This document shows positions 51,068-59,968 of a stretch of DNA of 64,000 nt, one piece after another. The position numbers and the translations under genes are program-made. The notes below the pieces were generated by a model. It had not been told where the DNA came from. It was given only the letters and a program-made list of their open reading frames with translations, and made no database searches. Numbering within the stretch: position 1 is the stretch's first letter; each line of letters starts with the position of its first letter. The DNA is from Trichomonas vaginalis G3 (Eukaryota; Parabasalia; Trichomonadida; Trichomonadidae), in contig NC_067208.1 in NCBI RefSeq assembly GCF_026262505.1, forward strand, positions 16,687,962 to 16,751,961. Reading direction: 5' to 3'.

Positions 51068-51523
51068 TTACATGTCAAATTTCTTTTTCTCTGGCTCTGG
51101 CTCTGGCTCTTTCTTCTCTTCTTCTACTTTCTTTTCTTTCTTCTCTCTCTTCTTCTTCTTTTCTGGTGGAGTTATGTCAAACTTCTCAGAACCATATTTT
51201 TGTAAAAGGTCTTTGTCCTTTAATAGCTCTTCTATTCTGTTTTCTATTTCATCTTCAAGAACAGCGCATGTGTCTTCTTTGCATTCTAAGAACTTTTGTT
51301 GGACTTCATCTCTCCAAGAGGCGTCATCTCTGTCAACAAGTCTGTCATTGACAAACTTAAAGACTTCTCTGCCTAATGTTTTATGGTTCTTGTCATATTC
51401 CCAGAAACAGAACTTTAGAACAAATTCCCCTTTCTTGTTTACACTATGTAAGATTTTATGGTCTACAGATGTTTTGCTGTCGAAAAGTTTGTCTCGAATA
51501 TAGATAGCGAAATCGCTAGACAT
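51068..51523 (-). CDS. Polinton 2: unrecognised 151-aa protein with Lys/Glu tail
   Basis: Counterpart of 28487-28948. The low-complexity tail differs slightly in length. Convergent with the 50632 gene (16 bp between) and divergent from the ATPase. Looks whole. Confidence 0.65.
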   Translation of the reverse strand: MSSDFAIYIRDKLFDSKTSVDHKILHSVNKKGEFVLKFCFWEYDKNHKTLGREVFKFVNDRLVDRDDASWRDEVQQKFLECKEDTCAVLEDEIENRIEELLKDKDLLQKYGSEKFDITPPEKKKKREKKEKKVEEEKKEPEPEPEKKKFDM

Positions 51524-51559
51524 TTTCTAAAAGATAAAATTTTTAATTTTTCTAAAAAT

Positions 51560-52435
51560 ATGTTAGAAAAAAAGTTTGCTGACATTGACAAAAAATTTGA
51601 GAATGTTTTAAATAAGAACAAGAGAAAGTTAGAAAATGCTCAGATAAAACCTATACATGACAAGTTCCTATTTGCTCAGAATGGTATAACAGGTCTAATC
51701 GCACCACCTGGGTCGGGTAAGACTTTCACTTATCTTAAAATGGCTGCACAACAACAAGAACTAGATGAGAAGAACCCATTCTATGAGTTAGTAGTCATTT
51801 GTAGTACTTCTGGTCAATTCGATCAAACCGTAAATTCGTTCAAAGATATTATAAAAAAGTCTAAGTTAGTATGTATAAAAGACTCTGAGTTGTTGGATTG
51901 GATAAAGAAGTACCAAAGAAGAGTTTTGAAGTACAATGCTATAAATGAGTATGTCAATTCTAAGTTTAAAGACCCAAATGAGGAAATGCAGAGAATATTA
52001 GAGAAGAAACACTTCAGAAACAAACAGAAAGAGATAGAATACATTTCGAAGAAATTGCAATCTTACGATTGGAAGACTTACCCTCACAGATGTCTTCTTA
52101 TCTTAGATGATTTCGCCTCTCATCCTTTGTTAAAGAATAGAGAACAAGACATGTGTCGAATTCTTAAGAAGCTCAGACACTTTAACATTTCAGTTGTCAT
52201 TTGTGTACAGACAGCAAAGAGTTTAAGTAAAGATGTAAAGAGAATACTGACTGACATTGTACTTTTCCCCGGATTGTCCGAAGACGATTTCATGGAACTT
52301 ATGAAAGAGTCCATGGCAGGTAAGTTTGACAGACATGAACTATGGGAGAAGTACAAAGTCATACAAGACCCTCATACTTCTTTCAGAATTCACATCTACG
52401 CGAACAAAGTTCAAATTGTAAAAAGTCAAGCTTGA
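51560..52435 (+). CDS. Polinton 2: genome-packaging ATPase (291 aa)
   Basis: Walker A GLIAPPGSGKT and Walker B CLLILDDF as in copy 1, with only scattered substitutions over the whole length. Among the best-preserved genes of both elements. It shares a 36-bp divergent promoter region with 51068-51523. Confidence 0.85.
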   Translation: MLEKKFADIDKKFENVLNKNKRKLENAQIKPIHDKFLFAQNGITGLIAPPGSGKTFTYLKMAAQQQELDEKNPFYELVVICSTSGQFDQTVNSFKDIIKKSKLVCIKDSELLDWIKKYQRRVLKYNAINEYVNSKFKDPNEEMQRILEKKHFRNKQKEIEYISKKLQSYDWKTYPHRCLLILDDFASHPLLKNREQDMCRILKKLRHFNISVVICVQTAKSLSKDVKRILTDIVLFPGLSEDDFMELMKESMAGKFDRHELWEKYKVIQDPHTSFRIHIYANKVQIVKSQA

Positions 52436-52454
52436 AAAATGTAAGTGTTTAGTC

Positions 52455-52532
52455 TTAGTAAGTCTGTTGTGGTGCTGGGGCTGTCGGTTCTTCTGGCTTT
52501 GGAATGGACTCGGTTGGTGGTACGTGGGACAT
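52455..52532 (-). CDS. Polinton 2: 25-aa frame matching a copy 1 protein start
   Basis: MSHVPPTESIPKPEEPTAPA and then PQQTY. It resembles the start of the 24803 gene of copy 1 (MSDVPLPECLPKPEEPKAAE). Probably a fragment; listed because the match supports the copy 1 start. Confidence 0.3.
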   Translation of the reverse strand: MSHVPPTESIPKPEEPTAPAPQQTY

Positions 52533-52539
52533 TCGTTTG

Positions 52540-52915
52540 TGTCCTGTCGGAAGGAAGGACTCGGAATGTCGGAAGGAAGGACTCGGAATGTCGGAAGGAA
52601 GGACTCGGAATGTCGGAAGGAAAAACTCGGAATGTCGGAAGGAAAAACTTTTTCTGTCGGAAGGAAAAACTTTTTCTGAAGTTCGACCAAAAAGTTCTCA
52701 ATTTTCGAAAATTTGAATGGTTTACGGACGAACAACAGGAAATTTTTTTCCAGTTGTCAGGAAAATTTTTTCCAGTTGTCGGGAAATTTTTTTCTTGTTG
52801 GAAGGAAGGACTCGGAATGTTGGAAGGAAGGACTTGGAATGTCGGATGGAAGGACTTGGAATGTCGGATGGAAGAACTTGGAATGTCGGAAGGAAGGACT
52901 CGGAATGCCAGAAGG
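52540..52915. repeat. Minisatellite of GGAAGGACTCGGAATGTC-type units (Polinton 2)
   Basis: Units GGACTCGGAATGTCGGAAGG recur with a period near 22 bp in two blocks (52552-52650 and 52800-52910), separated by GGAAAAACTTTTTCTGTC units and a unique part. Related to 24505-24800 in copy 1 but expanded with a different unit. Long frames through it on either strand are by-products. Confidence 0.8.
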
Positions 52916-52990
52916 ATTTGACGAGGCAATTTACTTTATAGAGCTACCTGAGCCATCTTTGGTGTCAAGCGTAAAAAATAAATGGTTCAT

Positions 52991-53818
52991 CTACCCTACT
53001 TGTTTGAAGTTGTCAAAATACTCTGTTATTTTTTCCTTTAACAATGGCAAATCTTCTTTGAAGGTAAGAATTGTACAACCTTTCATATCATAGTGTGTTT
53101 GAGGTAACGTATCTTGAACTATTTGTTTCACATCTTCATTTGGGGTCATTGAAATCGGTAAGTTTTCGCGATAGAACCAATTTCTGTCAGATTTGTAAAT
53201 CTTAGCAAGGTCGTAAAAGCTTTTGTTGTTTCTTCTGACTAAATGCAACATAACCATATCTTTATCTTCTTCATTTTCCATCTCTTCAGTATAAATCATA
53301 TACTTATAGTTCTTTTCCTTTCCTTTTGGTACCGAACGTGGTATTCTTTTCTGTATGTTTTTGTCTTTTGCTTCAATGACTTCATCTTTTGCTTGAAGTT
53401 TCTTTTCCATCTCTTCACGTTCTTGTCTATGAATTTCATCTAACATCATGAAAATATAACAAGCATAGCGAGGTGACGCCCACATTGCAACAGCATTTAC
53501 AAGAAGTCTATGTACATACCAACCTCTCAAACCAGGAGCCAAATTCTTGCGATTTTCGTACGGAATCTCTACCCTCGGTTTTCCGAGGGTAGCAAACATA
53601 TGAGGAAATTCTTCTAAAAGTTCTTTTGTCTGTTGGTTTTCAAACCAATGGTATGCTTGCTTTGTAGAACGAAGAGCATTCAAAATACTTTGCATTTGGT
53701 ACATGTCATCTTTGACCGAACGAATGAGACGTAACTGTTTGTTATACTGTATGTACTCGTATTCTTCATCTATGGCTTCATGAACGATAGCAGTTGTTGT
53801 GTTCTCTGTTGTTGACAT
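52991..53818 (-). CDS. Polinton 2: KilA-N domain protein (275 aa)
   Basis: Homologue of 26734-27558. The KilA-N core is GLRGWYVHRLLVNAVAMWAS with PRYACYIFMMLDEI, and the C-terminal domain is almost identical to copy 1. The middle of the KilA-N domain differs (HMFATLGKPRVEIPYENRKN) and is encoded over a perfect DNA hairpin (53569-53592). The ATG at 53818 gives the same MSTTENTTTA start as copy 1. Looks whole. Confidence 0.85.
   Translation of the reverse strand: MSTTENTTTAIVHEAIDEEYEYIQYNKQLRLIRSVKDDMYQMQSILNALRSTKQAYHWFENQQTKELLEEFPHMFATLGKPRVEIPYENRKNLAPGLRGWYVHRLLVNAVAMWASPRYACYIFMMLDEIHRQEREEMEKKLQAKDEVIEAKDKNIQKRIPRSVPKGKEKNYKYMIYTEEMENEEDKDMVMLHLVRRNNKSFYDLAKIYKSDRNWFYRENLPISMTPNEDVKQIVQDTLPQTHYDMKGCTILTFKEDLPLLKEKITEYFDNFKQVG
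53569..53592. repeat. Perfect hairpin inside a KilA-N gene
   Basis: CTACCCTCGG-tttt-CCGAGGGTAG, a 10-bp stem, within the coding sequence at the linker between the two halves of the KilA-N domain. The arm word CTACCCTC also occurs in the palindromic modules of this Polinton. Confidence 0.85.
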
Positions 53819-53906
53819 ATCTGTCTTTATATTCCGGATAAAAAAATAAAAAAAAATAAAATTAGCGTTATTTTCTATCTTGTATAAAAGACCAAAAATA
53901 AACGCT

Positions 53907-54518
53907 TTACATGTATTTTTCAGCAACTTCGTCAAATAATTTTATAGCTTTGTCGATCTCATCTACTTCAAACGTTTCTTTACCTTTCGTGGGAGCACCA
54001 TACATTTTCTCAAACTTTTCAAGCAGTTCTGTTTCTGCAGCTCTCATATCGTTAACAAACACAACCTTAACTCTATTGACTGTAGAGTCATATCTTTTAG
54101 TTATATTAAATGTTCTTCCTATCTTATATCTCTTTGTATTGAAGTCCTTCGGTTTCTGAACGATGTAAAGTAAGCCTTCACTGCAACGTTCCGTATCGAA
54201 TGAACCATATGTTATGAAATTATATCCAACAACTGGGTCTAACCAGAACAAAACTACTGGTATAAGACTTTTGTCTATAAGATATGCTGTAGTTCCATGA
54301 AATCTTACCGATATCATAAGCTCAGGATTTCTTGTCAAAATTTTCTGAGTTGAAGCAATTTTAACCCAGTCGTTTGTTTTCTTTCCAGATGGAGATATAA
54401 TGTCTGACAAAGAATATTTGTTGTATTTCTTTGAGTATCTTACGTTTAAATCACCAATTCTAACCATTTTGGTGTCATTGTCTATCTTTCTAACTGTTTC
54501 AAACTCAGTGTTTGACAT
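53907..54518 (-). CDS. Polinton 2: KilA-N plus T5orf172 (GIY-YIG-like) protein (203 aa)
   Basis: Residues ~10-95 look like a KilA-N domain (NDWVKIASTQKILT, GTTAYLIDKSLIPVVLFWLD). Residues ~115-200 match the T5orf172/MUG113 domain: GLLYIVQKPKDFNTKRYKIG, then RTFNITKRYDS, AAETELLEKFEKMY and KGKETFEVDEIDKAIKLF. That domain belongs to the GIY-YIG nuclease superfamily, and the pairing with KilA-N is known from large DNA viruses. It may nick or bind DNA at sites chosen by the KilA-N part. Absent from copy 1. Looks whole. The leader is TTTTATTTTGTATGTAAGAAC. Confidence 0.75.
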   Translation of the reverse strand: MSNTEFETVRKIDNDTKMVRIGDLNVRYSKKYNKYSLSDIISPSGKKTNDWVKIASTQKILTRNPELMISVRFHGTTAYLIDKSLIPVVLFWLDPVVGYNFITYGSFDTERCSEGLLYIVQKPKDFNTKRYKIGRTFNITKRYDSTVNRVKVVFVNDMRAAETELLEKFEKMYGAPTKGKETFEVDEIDKAIKLFDEVAEKYM

Positions 54519-54597
54519 TTCCTGTTCTTACATACAAAATAAAAAAAAATATTTTAAAAAAACTAGCTTTTATTTTCTATCTTAAGGAAATTCATGA

Positions 54598-54850
54598 AAT
54601 TTGGTCATTTTTTTCAGCAAAAATATATTTTAGGGTAGATGGTTAGATCTAACCTGTTTTCTAACCTCTTTTCTACCCTCTTGAATTTTGTATAAAAGAT
54701 ATGATTTCATAGAGTTTTTTTACGAAGTGCAAAAGTTCTCTTCGTCAAAAAAATACAGTTATATAATGAAATTTGGTCATTTTTCAATAAAAATATATTT
54801 TAGGGTAGAAGGTTAGATCTAACCTGTCTTCTACCCTCTTTTCTACCCCA
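54598..54850 (+). repeat. Two palindromic modules (3' side of the cassette, Polinton 2)
   Basis: Each has AAATTTGGTCATTTTT, AATATATTTTAGGGTAGA, the palindrome GGTTAGATCTAACC (54642-54655 and 54811-54824) and TCTACCCTC words. The second runs directly into the 3' end of the 54857 gene. As in copy 1 there are two modules on this side, both pointing toward the gene. Confidence 0.85.
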
Positions 54851-54856
54851 GTTATT

Positions 54857-55771
54857 TTATAAGCGTTTTACATGGTAAACATTGTGAATTCGTGAGACTC
54901 TAAACAGTTTCGTAGCTTCGATTTCTTCACGAAGGATATCGAATGTTTTAACAATGCCGAAAGTTTCTTTATATTTCTTCTTGACGTCAGATAGAAGGAA
55001 ATCGTCAGCTGTTGGATAGTTTTTGTTTAGAAATGTCAACATGTCCATTTTATCTTCTGCTGGTTTCTCTGCCTCCCTCTTTAAGTCAGCATAGTCGTTT
55101 CGCATACGTTCTATCTCTTTGACGGAGTAGTTATATTTCCTAATTGCTGCCTTACATTTAGAACATTGCGGGTTCATTTTTGCGTTATATTCTGAAACCT
55201 TACCTGCTAGTATGACTAAGGCGTCAATTGCTCTCTTTAACTCAAAAGTTGCGGGTTTTATCTGTTCATTCCATATCTTACCTCTTCTATCTTTATCTCT
55301 TATCTGCCATACACATTCAGCAACTAACGAAACAAAGTTGTCGTAGGTCTTAAACTCCCCAGATTTGTATATGTCAGAGATGTTCTTATATACCATATCG
55401 CAATCTTTGTCCATGACTTTATGGTTGCAATGAAATCCAAGAAACTCATAGTTAACCTTTCGTATGAACTTCTTTATTTCAACTGAGTCGGTTGGTTTCA
55501 CTTCTATTTCATCGAATTCTGGAATAGTGAGCTTTTGTTGTTGTATTTCAGGAAGTTTAGGTAAATGGTCGATGAGGTCCTGCATGTCATAAAGATACTG
55601 TTCATTTGTTTCATCTTTCGCACAACAGTCCAAAGTACTTGTTAAAAGTTCTTGCTTTATCTTCTGGATTTTTGTTTCGAAAGTATATGAAGAAGGAATG
55701 AAGCTTTTCATCTCTACTAACATTGAAGTTGGGTTCATGACTAACGAGTTTGGTGCTGTTGTTGCTAACAT
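54857..55771 (-). CDS. Polinton 2: unrecognised 304-aa protein bounded by inverted modules
   Basis: Homologue of 25377-26315 over its whole length, with the same Cys pair (CSKCKAA), coiled coil and HVKRL end. The differences cluster near the C-terminus (KLFRVSRIHNVYHVKRL). Looks whole. It is bounded by inverted modules whose sequence differs from those in copy 1. The leader is TTTTTTATTTTTATTGTAAG. Confidence 0.65.
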   Translation of the reverse strand: MLATTAPNSLVMNPTSMLVEMKSFIPSSYTFETKIQKIKQELLTSTLDCCAKDETNEQYLYDMQDLIDHLPKLPEIQQQKLTIPEFDEIEVKPTDSVEIKKFIRKVNYEFLGFHCNHKVMDKDCDMVYKNISDIYKSGEFKTYDNFVSLVAECVWQIRDKDRRGKIWNEQIKPATFELKRAIDALVILAGKVSEYNAKMNPQCSKCKAAIRKYNYSVKEIERMRNDYADLKREAEKPAEDKMDMLTFLNKNYPTADDFLLSDVKKKYKETFGIVKTFDILREEIEATKLFRVSRIHNVYHVKRL

Positions 55772-55914
55772 GTTCTTACAATAAAAATAAAAAAATATTT
55801 TTTTAAAAAAACCAACTTTATTTCTATCTTAAGGAAATTCATGAGGTTAGAAAACATTTACGATGAAATTCATGACAAAACATTTACGATGAAATTCATG
55901 ACAAAACATTTACG

Positions 55915-56000
55915 ATGAAATCATGAAAATTCAAGAGGGTAGAAAAGAGGGTAGAAGACAGGTTAGATCTAACCTTCTACCCTAAATTATATTTTTGTCG
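55915..56000 (-). repeat. Palindromic module (5' side of the cassette, Polinton 2)
   Basis: Inverted copy: CAAGAGGGTAGAAAAGAGGG, then GGTTAGATCTAACC (55962-55975), CTTCTACCCTAAA and TATATTTTTG. Just before it are three CATTTACGATGAAATTCATG units. It pairs with the modules at 54598-54850. Confidence 0.8.
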
Positions 56001-56015
56001 AAAAAAATGGTTCAT

Positions 56016-56678
56016 TTACTCACAATATTTTTGTACAAAACGACCCCAAACTTTTAACCTCTCTTCTGCAGCTTCAAATGCTATCTTAGCGAGTTCATAT
56101 TCTCTAAATTCTCTCTTTAAATCTTCTTGTTCCCATTGGTCTAGTTCGTATGGAGAATCTCTATAACCAGAACATATCTCACGTTCATGTTCTATTTGTT
56201 TTTCATGCATTTTTCTAACTTCTTCTTCAAACAAAGGTTTTGCATTCTCTACTGTATCTTCAAGTTCTTCTTCATCTAACTTCTCATGAACTTTCTTGTC
56301 TATGGAGTCCAGAATTTTTCCAACTGCTATACAATATTTTGGAGAAGCCCACATTGCAATATAGTTTACGAGTCTTGGGTCTACATACATTCCTCTAACC
56401 TGTTTGATTTCATCCGGAATTCCTGCATTAACATTGTATAAAAAGCAACCCGCGGAATTCCGCGGGGTGGTATATTCTTCACAAAATGCCTTAAAATACT
56501 CTTCCCAGGACTTATTTTCCAACAACCTTCTAAAGTCTTTCCTAAACTGCTGACACATCTTTGTTGCATTTATATAACCATCCTTGTCTCTACGTAAGAC
56601 TTCAATACCGTTGTAAGTGCCTTTTGTGAATGTTTCGCCATTAGATTTGTTCGTGAACGTTTTTGCTTCGACTGACAT
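56016..56678 (-). CDS. Polinton 2: KilA-N domain protein (220 aa)
   Basis: A canonical KilA-N domain: VLRRDKDGYINATKMCQQFR near residue 28, then KSWEEYFKAFCEEY and VRGMYVDPRLVNYIAMWASP near residue 115. The C-terminal half is a long charged helix (EEEVRKMHEKQIEHEREICS and on), probably a coiled coil for dimerisation. The codons between the two halves of the domain cover an 18-bp palindrome (56449-56466). Looks whole. The leader TTTTTATTGTAAGAACAGAA is shared with the 54857 gene. Confidence 0.85.
   Translation of the reverse strand: MSVEAKTFTNKSNGETFTKGTYNGIEVLRRDKDGYINATKMCQQFRKDFRRLLENKSWEEYFKAFCEEYTTPRNSAGCFLYNVNAGIPDEIKQVRGMYVDPRLVNYIAMWASPKYCIAVGKILDSIDKKVHEKLDEEELEDTVENAKPLFEEEVRKMHEKQIEHEREICSGYRDSPYELDQWEQEDLKREFREYELAKIAFEAAEERLKVWGRFVQKYCE
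56449..56466. repeat. 18-bp palindrome inside a KilA-N gene
   Basis: CCCGCGGAATTCCGCGGG, perfect, within the coding sequence at the same linker position as the hairpin in the other KilA-N gene. Confidence 0.85.
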
Positions 56679-56699
56679 TTCTGTTCTTACAATAAAAAT

Positions 56700-57095
56700 A
56701 AAAAAATATTTTTTGGTGGGACGTCGGACATTCGTTTGTGGCTTAACCGTCGGACCACAACGATAAAAATCTCAACAAAACATATACGATGAAGTCTCAA
56801 CAAACATTGACGATGAAGTTTGACAAAACATTTACGATGAAATCTATTTCCTGTGTTGTTGTCAAAATGTCATGTTGTCACCATTTTCAAAAAGATGTTA
56901 GTTGACCGAGTGACCTGGTGACACCTAAAATATATTTTTTTCTGTCTTAAGGAAATTCATGAAAATTTACCTGTTGAATTTTGTATAAAAAGCAACCCGC
57001 TGTTTTCCGCGGGTTGGTATATTCTTCACAAAATGCTTGTTTTGAGGTCGAGCCACTTTTGGCTCCACCGTATTTTTTCAACCAAAATATATTTT
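56700..57095. other. Spacer with a duplicated KilA-N scrap and a hairpin
   Basis: No gene. It holds three loose CGATGAAGTC units (56765-56850), then at 56983-57032 a copy of the KilA-N gene's internal stretch (TTGTATAAAAAGCAACCCGC and TTGGTATATTCTTCACAAAA). This carries its own hairpin, CAACCCGC-tgttttcc-GCGGGTTG (56993-57016), different from the gene's. Confidence 0.65.
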
Positions 57096-57954
57096 TCAAT
57101 ACTTTTTCAGCACTTCTCCGTAGTTATATATGAAAGACAATTCGAGATAAAAGTCGTAGTACAATGGAACAATATGCTGCACACCGTTTGTTGTGAACCA
57201 GACTTGAAAGTCAGAGAAACTGTTACTAGGTGGTTCGTAGAATTTAGAAGCAAAGTCATAAAAGTCCTTACCAATACAAAGAAAACTATTGTTGCTTGAA
57301 CTGAAACTTGCATGACACATGACATTTTGAGGGTCAAACACGTTTCTATAAACTGTCAAATCTGTTGGTGGGCGTATAAACCAGAACGGACCGTCAGGTG
57401 GTAATGGTTCGTTCTGGTTTAGTAACCGAAGAAATTGTGCCCAAGAACGTTTGTCTACTTGCCAAAATAAAAACTGTGTATCTCTTGGAGGGTTATTTTC
57501 AATCCTTTTGAAATGAAACTGTGGAGTTCATCTTGTCATATTCTAGTTTCAGATAGTATGTTCCATTTAGTAAAGAATCGTATTTTTCTTGAAATTCCCA
57601 GTAGTATTTGTTTATTTGAGTTTGAAAGTCATTTAGAGTTTTTTCAAGATTTTCGTCTGAACGAACTGTAAAGATTCTCATTTCATCAAATTTGTAGTAG
57701 ACCATCAGACCTCTATACTGACCATGAAAATATACCGCAAACATAAACGCGTTAGTTCTTTTTGAAAACAAAACTCTTCTAAATCCTATTGCCTTTGCAT
57801 CTGAAGGACTTTGAAGCCAACGAATTGGAAAGTCAAAGCGGTAGGAGCCGGATGAAATTTCTTCATCTGATATAGTCCTACCAGCGTTTGTAAAGATATA
57901 GTCTAACGGTTTTGTATCTGCTACTTTTGTTCTTTGTTTTTCAACCTGAAACAT
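57096..57954 (-). pseudogene. Polinton 2: ~285-aa protein, paralogue B, broken
   Basis: Counterpart of 23166-24022; the conserved end reads SFSDFQVWFTTNGVQHIVPL and FYLELSFIYNYG. Broken, about one break. Confidence 0.6.
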
Positions 57955-58024
57955 TTAATATATGTAAAAATATACTGTTTTAAAAAAAATGTTTTAAAAA
58001 AGTATGCCATTTCATATTTCTCAT

Positions 58025-58744
58025 CTAACAAACAAGTTGTCTGACTGCTTGAGGGTTAGGTTGGTACCATTCGAACTTGACACTTGCAATTCCTTCAATT
58101 GCATTCAAAATGTCTGAGTCGGAGTCAAACATTTGTTCTCTCTTTGTAGTCTTGAAAGCGTCAAGAAGTTGTGCGGCTGTTGTGACATTGCCATGCGCAT
58201 AGTAAATGTGACCGTCCAAATCTGTTACGGTTAGTCTGAGATTGTATCCTTTCTTATTTCCGTCTTGTATGGCAGCAAGTACTCCCATGAAGCCTTCTTT
58301 GTTCTTTCCTTCGTCAAAGTTTACTGTAAAGGTTCGACCAGATGTAATTTGACTTCTAACTTCACGATACTTCTCATATGCATATCTTGTTCTTTCCATG
58401 GGAGCATGACCATCCTCTGCACTACCTTTTTTCCTTCTCAAAGGATGCAATTGTTCGTCATGTTTCCAGTAGAATCTGGCAAAGCCGTCGTGTCCTTCAA
58501 CTTGTGGCTCAGTAACATTGAAAGGCATGTCCATAAGACGTTCTTCTTCTAACCTCTCTAGTCTGTTTGGATAATTTGTGCGTGCTGTTTCCAAGTCCAT
58601 TTCGTAGCGAAGACCAGACAATTTGTCATAGACTTTTATGGGTCTTCCCTTCCTATATTTAAACTTCTTCGAAACTTTCCAACCATATCTTTCTAACTCT
58701 GCTTTTATTCTAGCAGATTTTCTATCCATTCTATACGGAGGCAT
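58025..58744 (-). pseudogene. Polinton 2: family B DNA polymerase remnant
   Basis: It matches only the front part of the copy 1 polymerase (MPPYRMDRKSARIKAELERY, DGFARFYWKHDEQLHPLRRK); no palm motifs were seen. A broken remnant. An element in this state could not copy itself without help from another. Confidence 0.75.
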
Positions 58745-58775
58745 TTTTATAAAAATAAAAAAATATATTTTTTCT

Positions 58776-59362
58776 TTACTTTACATAACCTCCCGCTGCC
58801 ATAAGTCTTTGACGCCAACCCATACCAGCTAATGAAGGTTGACTTGGTTTAGTTTGGAAACTAAACTTTGGTTTTGGTTTATCTTCAGTTTTTGGCTCCC
58901 CTTCTTCTATCGGTCTTTCGTCACTTTTCGGTTCACCTGACTTTACTTCACTTGCAGGTATGGTTGTGTCGTTAACATCTTCATAAATATCATATGCCAT
59001 CTGTTTTTGTTTTCCTTTCAACTTTTTGTGTTTGTTGTAAAGTTTAGAATATTTCGACTCTAAGTCAATGAGATGTTCTATAATGAACTGTTGGTCAGTG
59101 AAGTAAACTTTTCCATCTGTTGTCTCGAAAGCTCCTTCAGACTTCAATATTTTATTTGTGAGAGTCTGTTTCTTTTTTGAGATACTAGCCGTTCCATTTC
59201 TATGAAAAGTGACTTTATAGTTAGGGTTTGTATTTCCAACCTGGCCACTTTCTATTATTGAATTTTTCTCTTCATCTGTAAGTTCTTTGACAGGTTTTGA
59301 CAATGGTTCTGAACTTTTTGTTTGTGGTGTCAAAATCTACCGTTTCAACTTCTTTCGGTCAT
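58776..59362 (-). pseudogene. Polinton 2: ~195-aa charged protein, broken
   Basis: Counterpart of 20366-20945, here mostly open: KELTDEEKNSIIESGQVGNT, NPNYKVTFHRNGTASISKKK, a Lys-rich helix, an acidic Pro-rich linker and a WRQRLMAAGGYVK end. Function unknown. About one break. Confidence 0.5.
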
Positions 59363-59380
59363 TTCATCTCAGTAAAAATT

Positions 59381-59536
59381 TTAGTTTGGTTTGTTTTCAA
59401 CTGGTTGTTGAGGTTTTTTAAGTCGGTCTAAAACTTCTTGAGGTATAGGAAGAACTTGACAAACACGTGGTGGTTTAACTACTGGAAGCCGACAAATCCA
59501 TCTTGAACCCATTTGTCTCAATGCTGTATTGTTCAT
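59381..59536 (-). CDS. Polinton 2: 51-aa basic protein
   Basis: A whole frame starting MNNTALRQMGSRWICRLPVV with PIPQEVLDRLKKPQQP near the end. The leader TTTTTTTACTGAGATGAA fits the element's start pattern. Function unknown. Confidence 0.55.
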   Translation of the reverse strand: MNNTALRQMGSRWICRLPVVKPPRVCQVLPIPQEVLDRLKKPQQPVENKPN

Positions 59537-59556
59537 TTCATCTCAGTAAAAAAATT

Positions 59557-59953
59557 TTACATTCCCCAAGTTTGAGGCGGTTGCGGTTGGTTGTTGTTTA
59601 CCCACTGTTGTGCATGGTTATATCCTCTGTTAAAGAATCTTTCACCTTGGTCCATATAGTGTCCTGCTTGGTTATAGTAGTCATTTGCTTTGTTATAGTA
59701 GTTTCCTGCTTCTCTTCCTACATTGTCCATCCATCCTTGAACTTTTCCTCTTGTTCAGGATTTGAATAAGATTTGTTGCATCTCGTGCTACATCCCAACC
59801 TTTCTGTACAGTTTGTATAATAGGTTGTGCTTTCTCTTTAAGTATACCTAATGTACTCAAATCTTCCTTCCAACTCCAAATACACCTCTGGCTATTGTTC
59901 CCACTGCGGGCAAAAATCTGGATACTCCTGCTAATGCGCCAAAATAAACCCAT
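59557..59953 (-). pseudogene. Polinton 2: ~130-aa Gly/Tyr/Asn-rich protein, broken
   Basis: Counterpart of 19792-20186, with the same WKEDLSTLGILKEKAQPIIQ and NYYNKANDYYNQAGHYMDQG parts. Divergent from the integrase. Broken, about two breaks. Confidence 0.5.
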
Positions 59954-59968
59954 TTCTTACAGGGTAAA

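Noticed and set aside
57033-57299. 88-aa plus-strand ORF
   Set aside because: Antisense shadow of the paralogue B gene.
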